From Posidonia oceanica (taxonomy: Eukaryota; Streptophyta; Magnoliopsida; Alismatales; Posidoniaceae), in contig JAZBRS010000029.1 in the NCBI GenBank assembly GCA_037176725.1, positions 47,006,001 to 47,070,000 of the forward strand: 64,000 nt of DNA, read 5' to 3'. How positions within the stretch are numbered: position 1 is the first letter of the stretch; each line of letters opens with the position of its first letter. The notes under the pieces were generated by a model, which was given only the letters and a program-made list of their open reading frames with translations, did no database searches and was not told the origin of the DNA. Position numbers and translations under genes: made by a program. This document shows positions 43,805 to 56,506 of this stretch, one piece after another.

Positions 43805-43822
43805 TCCCCAGCGGAGTCGCCA
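43805..43822 (-). promoter_or_regulatory. Primer binding site, element C
   Basis: Minus strand TGGCGACTCCGCTGGGGA. This is the exact complement of TCCCCAGCGGAGTCG-CCA, which I recall as the 3' end of plant tRNA-Arg(ACG). Confidence 0.88.
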
Positions 43823-43823
43823 C

Positions 43824-46800
43824 TGTAGTAATCCTGAATTCTGATTGTCCATGCACGTTACCAAAGCTTACGTGCACCGATCAAAATAGGCTCACTATAT
43901 GTGACTGGATCCGAGGGAGGAAACTCGACTCGGAAATGCTAGCAAAAGAAAAGAAAAGAGATGATAAGACAAAATCGGAGTCGCCACCAGGTCTATTGAA
44001 TTGGAAGACAAGGAAAACCAAGGGTTAAGCATGAAAAGACATGCAAAATCGGATGCAAGGAGGGGCAAAGGGATGCGATGCTGAGCTAAGCTATGCTATG
44101 CTATGCTATGCTATGACTCATGCCTAGGATAAAGGAGAGGTCGATGCGAGCCAAGAGAAAGGGCAAGGACTCCTGTTACGCACGGGGAAGGTGTTAGGCA
44201 CCCCCGATACGTCCGAGAGTCGGTCTTTCTTAGGCAATCTCGCGCTAATGCAGGGAATGCTAGCCTAATCCCTAAATGCCATAAATGCCTACCTGCTATG
44301 CATTGGAAATAAACGTGTTGTCTATGTGCTCAGCCACGCTGCTAGTGTTCCGAACTGGGCGGACCTTGGTTCGTGAGAACTCCTTAGCAGTAAGCATCAT
44401 AGCCCTATATGCTGATGCAGGCGATAAAACAAAACTGCGGGGAAACCAAGCAATGCAAGCGATAAACCAAAGCAGGAGCGGAAAATGGCGCAAAAATGCG
44501 GAAAACAATGCAAGGCACGGAAAATGACGCAAAGAGCGGAAAACGACGCAAAGGGGTGCAGAAAACCATGCAAAGGAGTGGAAAAACGATGCAAACACGG
44601 AAAATGGGGCAAAGTGTGGAAAACGAGGCAAAGCACAGTGCGAAACCCAAACAAAGGGTTGGGCAACATGCATAGCGGTTGCAGCAAGCCAAAGAAGCGA
44701 AAAAAAGCAGAAAACGGCGAGCGAAGCGAAATCGGCGTTTTAAAATGGCTGTCAACCATCTGCAAGCATTGGATGCTGGTAACACTAGCGTCCAACGTTA
44801 GACGCTAGCATTGCTGGCGTCCAACACCTGCTGGAGGCAGACAACATGCATTTTTGGAAAACCATGCATTCTAACTATATGGATGCAATACAAATGCAAA
44901 TATGCAGCTAAATGGGTGCAAGGCATGCAGATCTAACCTAACAGAGGATTAGAAGAGGGATCGGAGCAAGGAGCAAGCTAGAATCCAAGATCAAAGCATG
45001 CAGGTTGTTGGATGCCTGTAAGCTGAGCATCCAACGTTAGACGCTAGAGTGGCTGGCGTCCAACACAGACCAGAAGTCAGAGGAGAGAAAGAAGCATACA
45101 AAAGCAAAATAAAAATGGGTACATGCATTTGGGCTACTGAGGATGAGCATGGGGCAAACAAGCAAACAAGGGAGGCATAAAAAAAAATAATTAGACCTTA
45201 GCTGTGGCCAATGCCAGGTCAGAGACGCAACCAGGTCGTTGGACGCAAGCTAGGCCAGCGTCCAATGTTGGACGCTAGCACCAGTAGTGTACAACGCCCT
45301 GGGAGGCACAATGCACAAAAACATGCATAAACAAGCAAATAATTTAATGGAAGCTTAAGAACAGTTGCTGAAAGAGCTAGACATGCATAAGAACACAGGA
45401 GATGAGCAAACAAGCAAGATCAGGGCATTATGCAAGTTTTAAACAGCAAGAGGAGGAGCCAGGACATTGGACGCTAGAGCTAGCAGCATCCAACGTTGGA
45501 CGCTGAAGGCTCTAGCGTCCAATGGCCAAGGCATGCAGACCTACCTGTTCTAAAGGGGGAGCTCAGCTCTGACCCCACCTACATGCATGCAAATAAACCA
45601 AGGCATACCAGAGCAAAATAAACATCCACAGCAAACATGGCAAGCATTTAATCCAAGAGGACAAGATAAAAGGGAAGCATGCATAAGAATATAGGGTTAA
45701 AACTTGCAAAAAGGGAGCTGCAACTTAAGAAGTTCCTAGCAAACCTAAGCATGCTTGCCATAGGGGCCAGGCATCTAAAAGCAAGCATGGATCATAAGAA
45801 AATATCAAGAAAAAGCATAGTGTAGGCATGGCAGCAAAGCAAAGCAAGCAGAGGTGTTGGACGCTAGGTGAACCAGCATCCAACGTTGGCGCAGCCCACC
45901 CTAGCGTCCAACACAGGCAAATGGCAGACTGATATCGGAGCATGCAAAGAAGATTCAAACAAGCATGGAATTGACAAACAGGCATGGCATAGCATCAGAG
46001 AACACTTAAGGAAGCATATAGCATGGATTTACAGAGAAACGAGCAATAACAAAGCATGGAACGCATTGGAACAAAAGCTGAGCAAGAGGGGCTGTTGGAC
46101 GCCGGCCTATGCCACGTCCAACATTGGACGCACCAGCTGGTGCGTCCAACACACTGAACTCCATCCTAGCCACAAATCGTGGCCAAAAGGATTAAGAAAA
46201 ATGCAAAAATGCATGGGAAGGTTCACACTAGCATGCATGACCTACGGTGATAGAGTGCTTACCTCATTGCGACCCGAGATGGTGTGTCGACCTCCTTCAC
46301 CGACGCTAGGGAAGTGGACGACCAGCTGACTCCGGCGAGCTCGTGTGGGCTGCTGGATGCACGGGAGAGGTCGGCGAATGGTCCGGGAGGAAGGTGGACA
46401 CTTGGTCCCGCTCTGGAGGTGGAGAATTGCGGTGGAAAAGGGCTGTGCTGGTCTGTGCGTCCTGAGGAAGATGGGTGCTTGGGGCTGTTTTGTTCAATGA
46501 GTGCATGGGTTCTGGTGCGGATGGCAGCGGATTCAGAGGAGAATTGGCATGCTTTGGCAGGTGCTCTTGGTGTGAGGGAGCCACGAGGGATGGCAGGAGG
46601 GGTGTGGGCATGTCAGTTGGCGCGACGAAGCCGATGGTGGCTGACAGAGGTGGCAAATGGCAATGAGGGCTTAAAGAGCTGGAAATCGGCTGAAATGGAG
46701 AAGAGATAGGTAGTAAGTGGTCTTTGGAAGGTAGTGGATGGCATCGAGTGGGAGAGGGGACAGGTAGTAAGTGCGGGGAGGCGGTGGAGTGGACAAGCGG

Positions 46801-47129
46801 TGAGCTGGAAGGGGCGGAACATCCGCTACTGTAGCCGAGCCATTGGACGCTAGACCAGGAGGCGTCCAACGTTGGACGCTGCCTATTCTAGCGTTCAACG
46901 TGCTCAGTTGGCAAAAGGCTGCAAAAGGGCTTGGGCTTGGGCTAAAAAGGTAAAAAAAGGTGTAAAATGCTTGGGTTAAGGCTTGGGATTTAGGTGAGGT
47001 TTTGTGGCTAGGTTTTGGGCTAGAAAAGGGGCTGGAAAAAGGGTTAGAAAAGGGATGCCATTCCAGCATCCACACGAGCCTGTAAGAGAAAACAACCAAC
47101 TTCCGGGTTGTCGGAATGGGGTGTCTACA
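43824..47129 (-). repeat. 5' LTR of element C
   Basis: TGTAGACACCCC at 47129, ...ATTCAGGATTACTACA at 43824. Near-identical to 32787-36108, including hairpin modules, tandem repeat and conserved LTR block (44167-44208). A donor-like GAG/GTAAGC lies at about 46258 (minus), also at about 35222 in the other LTR. Confidence 0.94.
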
Positions 47130-47293
47130 GTCTACGAATGCCCCACAGCATGCTGGGGTGCCCCAGGCACTAAAGGGTGAAACCCTAGTGTCACAAGGGG
47201 CATAGAGGGAGTCGAAGCGAGAGTTGGAGGGACCGAAGTGGAAATTCCCCCTGGGGCAACAGAAATTAGAGGCTCACCGGCAAACTAAGCCAT
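47130..47293 (-). pseudogene. Gag N-terminus of element B
   Basis: Continues the gag fragment interrupted at 32786. The start ATG is at 47293-47291, then GCT, then TAG (47285-47287). The third codon is TAG as in element C, whereas A has CAG. Confidence 0.72.
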
Positions 47294-48504
47294 AGCTGAC
47301 CGAGAGCGAGTGAGAGCAGGGCTGCCACGAAAAGTAGGGGGACGGATCCTAGGAGGAGCTATTGTCGCGAAGACAGCTAGCTCAGCAGAGGATGGTCGGG
47401 AACAAATGTCGCAACAGGGGTGTCATTAAGAGAAAGGACTCAAGCTCCAGATAGGGAACTCGCTCACTGACCTCTCTATGACGAGACAAGAAACAAACAA
47501 AAATAGGTGTTAAAACCCGAAAGTAAAATGCAACTGTATGGTGGTATGAATGGCAATCATGCAAATGTATGCTCTCTAGCATGCTCTCTCTCACTAGTAT
47601 AGTGTGTCCTAGTAGGTTGTCTACTTCGGATACTCACAGGTGTATGGGTCCCCGACTCGGGCTAGAAAAAGCAGGTCCCCATCTAAATCCTGGCCAAAGC
47701 TCAGGCAGTAATGGGGTGGTGCGTTGGTGGCCTCGACCCTACCAAAGCTTGGGCTGTACCCTCCACTAGCACCGTCATGACCCCTGATAAGGGGGACAGA
47801 CCGACCAACTTGCCCCATGCCAAAGCAATGGAACAAGCGACTGAGACTGTCCTTCTCAGACTAGCAGGTGGACTCAGAGAAGACAAGATGCATGCCCTAT
47901 ATGCTCATTCATGCAAATATGATTAAAGCTTTTATCTTGCACGTTTTATTAACTCAAAAGGGAAGAAGGTGTGTTGAGGTCTCTAGTTGTACCTAGAATT
48001 GATTTTACTTGCCATTTTTAATTAACCATGGGGAAAGCAATCAGTCTCTAATTGTCCTTAGGCTTAGTGCAAGAAGGGAAGAAAATCACCCAAGCATGGT
48101 AGGCAAACATCACATATCATTGAAAAAGCATGCTCATGGCATGTGCTGGTGTTGTGTCACATGATATGTGAAAATGAAAGACAATCAGCACATCAAAAAG
48201 CATATACCAGCATGGCATGTGTATTAGTGAAGTGACATGGCATGCTTGTGTAAGATAACCCAAACATCGGGCAAAAGGCATGGATTAATGCAATAATCAT
48301 GCAAGCATGGCAATCAAATACTATAATAAGGAAAGTGCGTGAATTGAAGCAATAAATAAGCAGATAAGGTAAACAAATGCTGAGATAAGCAATGGATAAA
48401 GAAAAATGCTGTAAGCAAATAAACAAGGCAACAAATGCTAAGTTAAGCAAAGAAATAAGCCACACAAAAAGCAGAAAAGTGGAAACGAAAGCTAGAGTCT
48501 AGTA
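47294..48504 (-). other. 5' leader of element B
   Basis: Non-coding, with the conserved leader block at about 47575-47900 and an 'aagcaaat' low-complexity part towards the PBS. Colinear with the leaders of A and C. Confidence 0.7.
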
Positions 48505-48522
48505 TCCCCTGTGGAGTCGCCA
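48505..48522 (-). promoter_or_regulatory. Primer binding site, element B
   Basis: Minus strand TGGCGACTCCACAGGGGA. It is like the PBS of C but with two changes (CA for GC, A for T) in the middle, probably decay after insertion. Confidence 0.82.
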
Positions 48523-48523
48523 C

Positions 48524-51500
48524 TGTAGTAACCCTGAAAATCGGCGCGTCCATGCACGATGCCAAAGCTCACGTGCACTAACCGATAATAGGCCACTATA
48601 AGCGGGTGGATCTGAGGAAGGAAACTCGACTTGAAAACATCGGAAAATAGAGACGAACGTAAAAGGAAAATAAAGAAAAGACATGGAGTCACCACCTAAT
48701 TTATTAAAACGGAAAAACTAGGAAAACCGGATAAGAAACATGCAAAGAAAACCTATGCTTTTCAAAAGCATGCAAAATCCAATGCAAATGTGTGACACAA
48801 AGTCAATGCGGTCCATGGAAAGGGTAAGGACTCCTGTTACGTGCGGGAAAGGTGTTAGGCACCCCCGACACGCTCGAGGAATTGGTCTTTCTTAACTGAT
48901 CCGCTATTGTGTGGCAAATGTTGGCGTGAAACGCCAGTTTATGTTCGCCCTGAGGCGGTATGCAATATGCAATTATAAACCATGCAAAGCTTAGCAAACC
49001 TTGTTTAAAAGTGATTGAGTAAAGTTTAAATTGCTGCAAGGAGGCGAAAACAGGTTGGGAAAACACGACTAAGGCACGAAATCTAAAAACCACTGTCAGA
49101 CTATGTGCTAGGGTGCCAAAACATGCCCTAGGAGCAGACAGATCCAAGAAATGAGGTTCGAATCAGAAACGGCACAAAGAAACAAACTACAGCAAACTTG
49201 AAGTGTTGGACGCTGGGATAACCAGTGTCCAACGTAAGACACTAGGAAACCTAGCGTCCTACACAGAGGATAGGAAACCTGCAAAGCATGCATGCATAGC
49301 TGATAAAATATGATATTAACATCAAAATAAAAAGCATAGACAAAGTAGAGCAAGCCAGACAGTTAGGACAAAAGCAATCGAAGTATAAAACCCAAGAGCA
49401 AGCACAAAAATCTGGAGTCACAAAATCAAAGTGTTGAACGCTGGCAACATCTACGTCCAACATAGGACGCAGGTTACCACAGCGTCCAACACAGAGAGTC
49501 GACTGCACAGCAAGAAAGGATGCATGTTTGGAAAACAAAGACTTTAATGCCATGTAAAAGCTAGGGACAGATAAAACCATGCCGAGAGATTAAAGCAACA
49601 GCTCAGAAATCGAATGCAAGCGACAAATCTGTTTTAAACAAGCAGATGGTGTTAAATGCTAGGATTAGTAGCATCTAATGTTGGACGCTGGGATCACCAT
49701 CGTCCAACACCTAGACATGGATTTTGAAAAGTATGCATGCATGCTGAATATGTAAACATGAGGCAAATGCACTATGATAACAGTAAGACGTACAAATCAT
49801 GCTATACAAGCCAGATGAGAATCTAAGAAGATTTAAAGAACAAGATGCAAGCATAAAAATAGTTCAAGCCAAAGCAGGTTGTTGAACGCTTGAGTAGCCA
49901 GCGTTTTACATAAAACACTGGAGCACTTAGCGTCCAACGCAGAGGAGACAGAGGCACAAAGCTTAGCATGCAAACTTGACGAAAAAGCATTGTATAAATC
50001 TGCAAATGACTGAAAGAAGACCCATATATTAACATGCATGCCTAGATCAAACAAACATTCAAGCAAAATGGCTTTTAGCAGTTACTAAAGTAAAGCAAGC
50101 ATATAGTGATGTAAGACGCAAGGAAGGCCAGCATATAATGTTAAACGCTATCTCACCCAACGTCCAACACAGAGGCAAGTCATCTTAAAGGCAGAGAAAG
50201 AAAACCATGCTGGAAATATCAATATTTAAAACATGGCATCCAGAAGTATGATGGAAAGCGTACATGAAATCAAAACATTTCAGCAAGCTCATCAAACCAA
50301 ATCATCAAGAGAAACAGCAAAAGAAAGGAAGCAGGGGCGTTGGATGCTGTCATAGGAAGCGTCCAATGTTGGACACACCAGGTCGTGCGTCCAACAAGTC
50401 GGGATCTTTCTCGGCCAAGAATAGCATCCAAATTGATTGAAAATGGCAAACTATTGAGCTAGGAAGCAAGAGCATGTAAAGACGAACCTAAACATGTGCT
50501 TGGTGTCAAAAATGGGTGAGTGGATTGCTCCACCCACCTCCTCCCTCTCGCCGCCGGTTTCCATGTCTTCTCCGACCATCTGTGAGGCCAGCGAGCCACG
50601 ACAACCAGCTTTGATGCTTTGTGAGGGCGAGGGAGGTGTTCCCAGACCTTAAGCAAGCCATGGGGTCTACGTGGGAGGTAGCCACACACTCACAAGTCGG
50701 CAGCCTTGTGTAGGCGGTGAACCCATCGTCGGACTCCGGTGAGCTAGGTGGTGGGACTACGTGTGTGGTGGAAAGCTTGCAAAAAGTAAACCACTACACT
50801 ACTGCATGCATGCTTAAGCTAAAAGCATAGAAAAAATTAATTGTTGCAGCTCGGAGTGGTGTCCCGCGGTTGGCCGACGAAGGTGGACGATGATGGACGG
50901 CGAGCTCCGGGAAGCGGCCTGAGCTTGGGAGAGGGCTTGGGAGGATTGCTCACAGGTTGGGGACCTCTCGAGGAATCGCTCTAAGCTCTAGGGAGTTCTC
51001 AATTTTTCAGCAATTGATGTGGTGGTGTGAGAATGGATGATGGGTTCTCTTTTGTTCTCAGGATTTTGCAGAGGTGGCGGTGAGAGTGTTGGAGCCACAA
51101 TTGGGGGTGTGGGCACGTCAGGGATGGTAGGGAAGTAAGTGGCGACAGGTCTGCAAGTGGTAGGAGCGACAAGGCAGTGGAGAAGGCTGTGAGAGGCAAG
51201 TTGGCTGGTGGAGGTGGGAGGTGGCAGGTCAGAGGGGATGGGCAGTAAGTGGGGCTTGTTTTTAGTGCTTGGAAGGAGTGGGTAGTAAGTGGGGAGTGGA
51301 CGTGAGGTCGTGGGGTAGCAGGGAACGGCGGAGGGTGGCTCTGGGCGCGGCAGAGGGCGGCCAAAGGGCGCTAGCCTCCTTGACATGTTGGATGCTCACA
51401 GGTGCAATGTCCAACGTTAGATGCTAGCAAAGACCGCGTCCAATGATGGACGCTGGGTTAGCCAGCGTCCAACATCCCAGTGGTGTTTCAAGGCTAATTT

Positions 51501-51725
51501 TGGGATTTTGGCTTAAGTTAGGGCTTGGGTTAATGCTTAGGATTGGTTTTGGCATGGTTTAGTTGGTTTTAGGAGGTTTTGGGTGGGTTTCAAAGAGATC
51601 AAGGTCTAGGTCAAGGTTTAGGTTGGAGTTGGGTAGGGTTTGGAAATGGTTTGTCAGGCCGTGAACTTGAGCAAGCTTCTAGCGAAATCCACCAACTTAA
51701 AGCCTATCAAAATGCGGTGTCTATA
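48524..51725 (-). repeat. 5' LTR of element B
   Basis: Minus-strand end ...GGGTTACTACA at 48524, start TATAGACACCGC at 51725, where the first TG is mutated to TA. It is about 3.2 kb, of the same type as the LTRs of C but clearly older. TTGGACGC-type hairpin modules occur at about 49205, 49433, 49650, 49878, 50115 and 50336 (spacing 217-237 bp), and again near 51385. The conserved LTR hairpin is at 48828-48866. Confidence 0.85.
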
Positions 51726-52490
51726 GACGCTGATAGAGCGTACCCTGTGGTTTGTCCTCAAGGAGGGGACAACTTGCCCAGGTGGGGTGAGCGGCTTTCC
51801 CAGGTGGGGTTAGCCCTTTGAGGGTCCTTCATGTGGGAGGACGCCGGGACGAGTAGACTCCTCCATAGGGCAGTTGTTCGTGGTAGTGTAGTGCACTTCG
51901 GTGGCTGCTTGTGGCCAGTGTTGGTTGCTTGGCGCTAGACGACACGACACAGAGGGGTCCTACCGAGGTGGTTGGACTTTGGGACGGATAGGTGCGCCAT
52001 GTCTATAGCAGTGTAGTGCACTTCGACGGTTGCTTGTGGCCAGTGCTTGTTTGTGGTTGTGGCCGTGCCAATGGGGCGTGGGGCCTGTGCTAGTGACACG
52101 CTATAGTTTTGCTTGTCTTGGTTCTGGATACTAGGCTTGGTCTAGAGTAGATCATGTTTGCTGAGTGATGGCTCGTGGTTGACTTTTGGTCCATGACAGA
52201 CCATGTGTTTTGCTGCGCCTATGCAGAGTTGTTGCTTGGTTTTGGTGCTTGTTGTGCTGCATGTTCTGGATGCAATTGAGGCATTCAGACGTCGTTGGCT
52301 GTTTGGCCCGTCTAGTGAGGGCGTGGGACCAGGTTGTGAGTTTGGTTGTGTGGTCTTGGGCTTGATTTGACTACAATGGCAATTTGAAGTGTGCTTTTAA
52401 GGTTTTGAAAGAAGATGCATACGGTTTTGAAAGGAAAAAGAGAATAGTGATTTCAAAGGCATGTTTCATAAGTTTACTACTTGCTGGGCA
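51726..52490. repeat. Direct repeat, copy 1 (non-coding)
   Basis: Starts 'gacgctgatagagcg' and ends around 'ggtgttgtgg'. It matches 54888-55495 in order: 'gagcggctttc', 'gtgcagtacactt', 'cagtgttggttgc', and 'aaggttttgaaa...gatttc'. The copies are about 3.15 kb apart and well diverged. Confidence 0.65.
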
Positions 52491-54550
52491 ATTGTGTGCT
52501 GCCCTATTGTGGTGTTGTGGCATCCAGGTGTGATGCCCGTGTTTGTTTGCTGTGGCGTGGTTACGCCGATTCCCTTAGCACTGTTGGCTGAGTGGTTTAG
52601 GGTGGGTGTGTGCTGGGTGACCGTTTTATGTGGTCACTCACATGTACTTTGCTTTGGTCTTTTCGTAGGTGCAGGATTAGGTGTTGTTCGCTTGCTAGTG
52701 CTCAAAGGAGGAGTTACACTGCCACACATCAGAGGTTCTAGGCATGTGTGTTTAATTCATTTCAGCATTTATTTCTGTTAGTTGTGCTTAGAATTAGTTT
52801 TAGAATTAGTATAATTAGTAGAAAAAGAAATTCGTAGCTAGGGTTGAGAGGTAGCGACTTGGGTGGGTCATTACATGCCAGCTAAGTGGGAAGAGAGGGA
52901 GTTGCTGTGCATGGAGGTGATCCCTGGCAACCATCGAGGGTCTGTATACATTGCCGGTAAACGGTACACACCCCTTAAATCCTCCTGTTTGTGCTTAATT
53001 GATGATAGGAGCATGTTAGTGTGGATCTTGATGCATGGACATTGTTGTATGATTTTTGTGGATTTATGGAGGATTTAATGCCAATTATGACTGTGTTTAT
53101 TGAGCTCGGGTGCACAATGGTTTTTGATCTATATGTAAGCTTTGATTTGAGATATCTTGGGCCACATGCAATGGATTTTGATGATTTTTGTCCCAAATGG
53201 TAGATCACCTCTATATTTTCAGTTTGGCATATTGCATGTGATTTTTGGGCTCGTGTGGTGAGACCGGTGGCGTCTCCCACCTATGGGTGAATAGTGCATA
53301 TGAATAGTGCCTACGAGCTTTGGAGTGTGATTTCTTGAGTTGTGCTGATCGGATCTTTGGAATTTTTGTCCCAAATTGTAGAGTACTTCAAGATCTTCAA
53401 TTTGGTATGTGGTTTGTGATTTTTGGGCATGTGTGCAAGGACCGATCGGAGTTCCCAACTCCAATGACATTTTTGGGTCACTACGTTCAGGTTCTGCTTC
53501 GGTTTTTGGGGCCAGCCGCGTAAGCCAATTGCATGTGATAACCGCATATGGCCATTGCATATTGGTAGTGTTTCAGACACTGCTTTGTTGGCTTGGTTTT
53601 GAGTGTTTTAATGTTGATTAATAATGTGTTAATCCTTTAGTTAACTTTATGATATAATAATGATTAGGAAAATCATTAGAATGATTCTAAGGAATGCTTA
53701 AAATAAATTAGCAAGATCCCACTTGTGCTATAGTTAAAATAAAATATTATAGAACCTAGAAATACTAAGTTCTCCCTTAAATGGTTTAGATGGACATTAG
53801 GGTTCATGTTTAACCTTAGGATTAGATATTGGCTTTGGCTTCGGTGTAGTGCACTGAATTGTGAATTCAATGGCACTATTTGGGTGTATGATGCTAAGCT
53901 AGCTATGTCTTATGTACCGTACAGGCTAGTAGGCGTCTTACACTTTGGCACTAGGACTTAGAGTTTTGGGTGCAGTTTGTGTTGGTGTTCGGTCTTGTAA
54001 GTCAAACGGGACTTCAAGATCGTTGCCTTGGTTCCTGTGTGGTATCATCTGGGTGAACTTTATGCCCAGAGAGTGCCTTTGCTCCCTTGTTTGCTGTATT
54101 TGGGTGTTTTGCTTGGGTTGTCATCGTGGGTTGAGCAAGGCGCTCTAGAACTCAGACGCTCCCAAGGTGTAGTTTTCTGGGCCTGACAAAGGAGCTGTCT
54201 AGGCTGTGTTTTGAGTTTGTGATTTTTTATCGTGGCTTTCCTTGCAGTGTTTGGCACAACATTTTGTGGTATTTTGAGAGGTGATTTCAAAATGGTTTTC
54301 CAAAAGAGTTTTGGAAAGGAAATGCATAGTTTTGCAAAGGTTTTGGAAAGTGTTTTCTGGTGATTTCTGTTTGTGGTGGACAAAGAAACCAGAGGGTCAT
54401 GTTGGCGGGACGAGGGGATGTGACGACATTCCTGGTTGATTGAGCACGTCTCCTACGTTAAGGTCCTGAGACCAAGAGGCTGTAGGTAAGTGTTCGTTGA
54501 ATCCTAGAGGTATGATACTCCTGGATTGTCTTTCACGAGGTCGAGGCTGA
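52491..54550. other. Non-coding region between the direct repeats
   Basis: G/T-rich on plus. Two related stretches of about 190 bp lie at 53120-53290 and 53320-53500 (both with 'tttttgtcccaaat.gtag' and 'gtgatttttggg'). A CGTAG/GTGCAG acceptor-like site is at about 52670. No coding sequence recognised. Confidence 0.5.
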
Positions 54551-54880
54551 GGTTTGCAGGTTGAGGTGTCGTCCGTACATGGTGGTATCATGGCAGTGGA
54601 CCCAGGGGGTATGATACCTCTGCATAGTTGGGCATGATAACCTAGTTGTTACGGGTGTCGAAGACCCAAGGTACCGTCCGTACCAGGTGGTGTCATGCTA
54701 GCAGATCCAAGGGGTAAGAAACCTATGTGTAGCTGGGCATGATATCCTGGTTGCTACGGGTACCGAGACTTGTGTGTGCTGGCAGAGCCTAAGGAGTGAG
54801 GAGCCTCTAGGGGTTCGAGCACTGTGTGTGTGCTGGTAGAGTCTAGGGGGTGAGGAGCCTCTAGGGATTTGAGCACTAAG
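54551..54880. repeat. Short tandem repeats (about 105 bp x2, then 51 bp x2)
   Basis: 'ccgtccgtac' starts two units, at about 54567 and 54674. 'gtgtgctgg.agag' starts two shorter units, at about 54777 and 54828, with 'ggtgaggagcctctaggg' in the second. Confidence 0.7.
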
Positions 54881-54887
54881 CTAGGAC

Positions 54888-55495
54888 GCCGAGAGGGCAT
54901 GCCCTGTGGTGTTGTCCTGAGAGAGGACAGCTTGCCTGAGGAGGGTGAGCGGCTTTCTCGGGGTGGGTTAGCCTTGTAAGGGTCCTATAGAGAGGTAGGA
55001 CGTTGGGACAGACATGCTCCTCCACAAGGCGAATGTCCATGGCAGTGCAGTACACTTTGGTGGTTGGTTGTTGCCAGTGTTAGTTGCATGGCGCCAGGCA
55101 ACACGACACATTGTTGTTTGTGGTTTCTAAAGAAGATTGTATTTTCTAAGCAATGGCTCCGTGGTTAGTTTTTGGTCTAGTGGACCATGTGTTTTCTGAG
55201 CAAAGGCTCTGTGCTTTATTTTGTGTTTGTTGTGGGTGTGTTGTCTGCAGTTGTCAGCATTCAGACACCGTTGGCTATCTAATCCGCGTAGAGAGTGCAT
55301 GGGATCAGACATTGTGGTTTTGGACTTGATTTTGCAAGAGTAGCCATTTTAAGTGTGCATAAAGGTTTTGAAAAGCACGCATATGGTTTTGGTTTGAAAG
55401 AAAAGGAAAAGTGATTTCCAAAGGCATGTTTTAAAGGATTTGCTGCATGTGGGGCAATGGTGAGTTGCTCTGTTGTGGTGTTGTGGTAGTACTCA
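54888..55495. repeat. Direct repeat, copy 2 (non-coding)
   Basis: Partner of 51726-52490. See that entry for the shared words. Confidence 0.65.
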
Positions 55496-56500
55496 GCAAA
55501 ATTGCAAAATACTCCCACAAGTTCAAGGAAACTTCAAACAAGCCATTAACTTTGCAGAAGTTTCAGATCTGTCCGTATCTCTGACAGAATCACAATAGAG
55601 CCCCTTGAAGACATGGGGATGCCTCCACAAGACCTTACAAGGTTGCAAAAGCCAAGAACAGCTAGCATAAATCGCAGTGTAGAGGAGAATTACAGAAAAA
55701 CCCATACAGTTATCAAAATATCAAAGTCTCCTTAGATTAATGTCGGAACTACTCGGAATGTTTTCCAAGTAGAGGACTCAACCATAGCACCCATCAGTTT
55801 CCCCAAGGTCAGGTAGAATCACGATGTACCCCCAATTTGGAAATTTGAATTAATGCCCCTACCTTTTCGTGAAACTGTAGAATGCCCCCTTCAGCACTCT
55901 ACGCAGCTACAGACATACTCATAAAGTGCCCCTCAGCCTGATACATCCTTCAGAGCATGCCATGATCAAGCAGAAGCACTATGAGCCCGTAATAGGGTAA
56001 ACTGTAGTGACACCCCCTCATATTTAGGAAATTACAAATATACCCCTACTAGAGCAATTACAGATTCCCCAAAGTAGCAGGCGAGCTACATAGCAACCAG
56101 GTAGAAATCCGAAGCACCCTTGCAGACCTACAGAAGTACAGCATGCCCCATCACTTTTCCGGCTCAGTAGAATGACCAATTGCCATGCATGATCCCATAG
56201 AAGCCGTGGAATGCCCCTAAGGGGATACGATTGCCGCACACAGCAATTGACAGAATTGTCAGATGACTCCCGCAAGAGCCATGGTAGAATATGTGCATCG
56301 GTAGCATCACAACATAGCGGTGGCAAACCCTAGCCAAGCATAGAACCACGATAGACAACAGCTTAGCCCCAACGCGCGGCGAAGCAACAGGATACTCACC
56401 GTGAGTGCCACAACGCATCCGCTTACTCAATGGTACCAGAGGCAGAGCAGCAATCCAAAGATGCCCCCACATTCGACCAGGTATGACATCCAACCTGCTA
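55496..56500. other. Non-coding stretch with recurring 'gcccc' phrases
   Basis: Short clauses of 40-60 bp repeatedly end in 'atgcccc' or 'gtaccccc'. No recognisable gene. In texture it resembles the phrase-repeat zones of the 6-kb LTRs. Confidence 0.4.
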
Positions 56501-56506
56501 TCGAGT

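Larger units (their letters stand above)
32787..47129 (-). mobile_element. Element C: complete, gag-only LTR retrotransposon (14.3 kb)
   Basis: Two LTRs of 3322 and 3306 bp with TG...CA ends, a PBS (43805-43822), leader, gag, a long non-coding 3' region and a polypurine tract. There is no trace of protease, RT, RNase H or integrase between gag (ends 40518) and the tract. It is therefore non-autonomous, in the style of gag-only terminal-repeat elements described in plants. The flanks are gtctg and gtcta, a duplication with one mismatch, and element B's gag continues on both sides. The two LTRs look very similar (a few differences per 100 bp by eye), so it is fairly young. Confidence 0.93.
20154..51725 (-). 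mobile_element. Element B: decayed Tat element, split by F and C and lacking its 3' end
   Basis: Three segments read through in the minus direction: 51725-47130 (5' LTR, PBS, leader, gag start), 32786-31602 (gag) and 25496-20154 (gag end, protease, linker, RT, RNase H). Each join falls at a retrotransposon insertion and the homology to element A continues across it. Integrase, 3' region and 3' LTR are missing. B shares its LTR type with element C but its pol with element A. Confidence 0.85.

Noticed and set aside
53021..53523. Possible exon pair (short plus frames in two similar stretches)
   Set aside because: The similarity is at the DNA level with indels that break the frame. No known motif is present.
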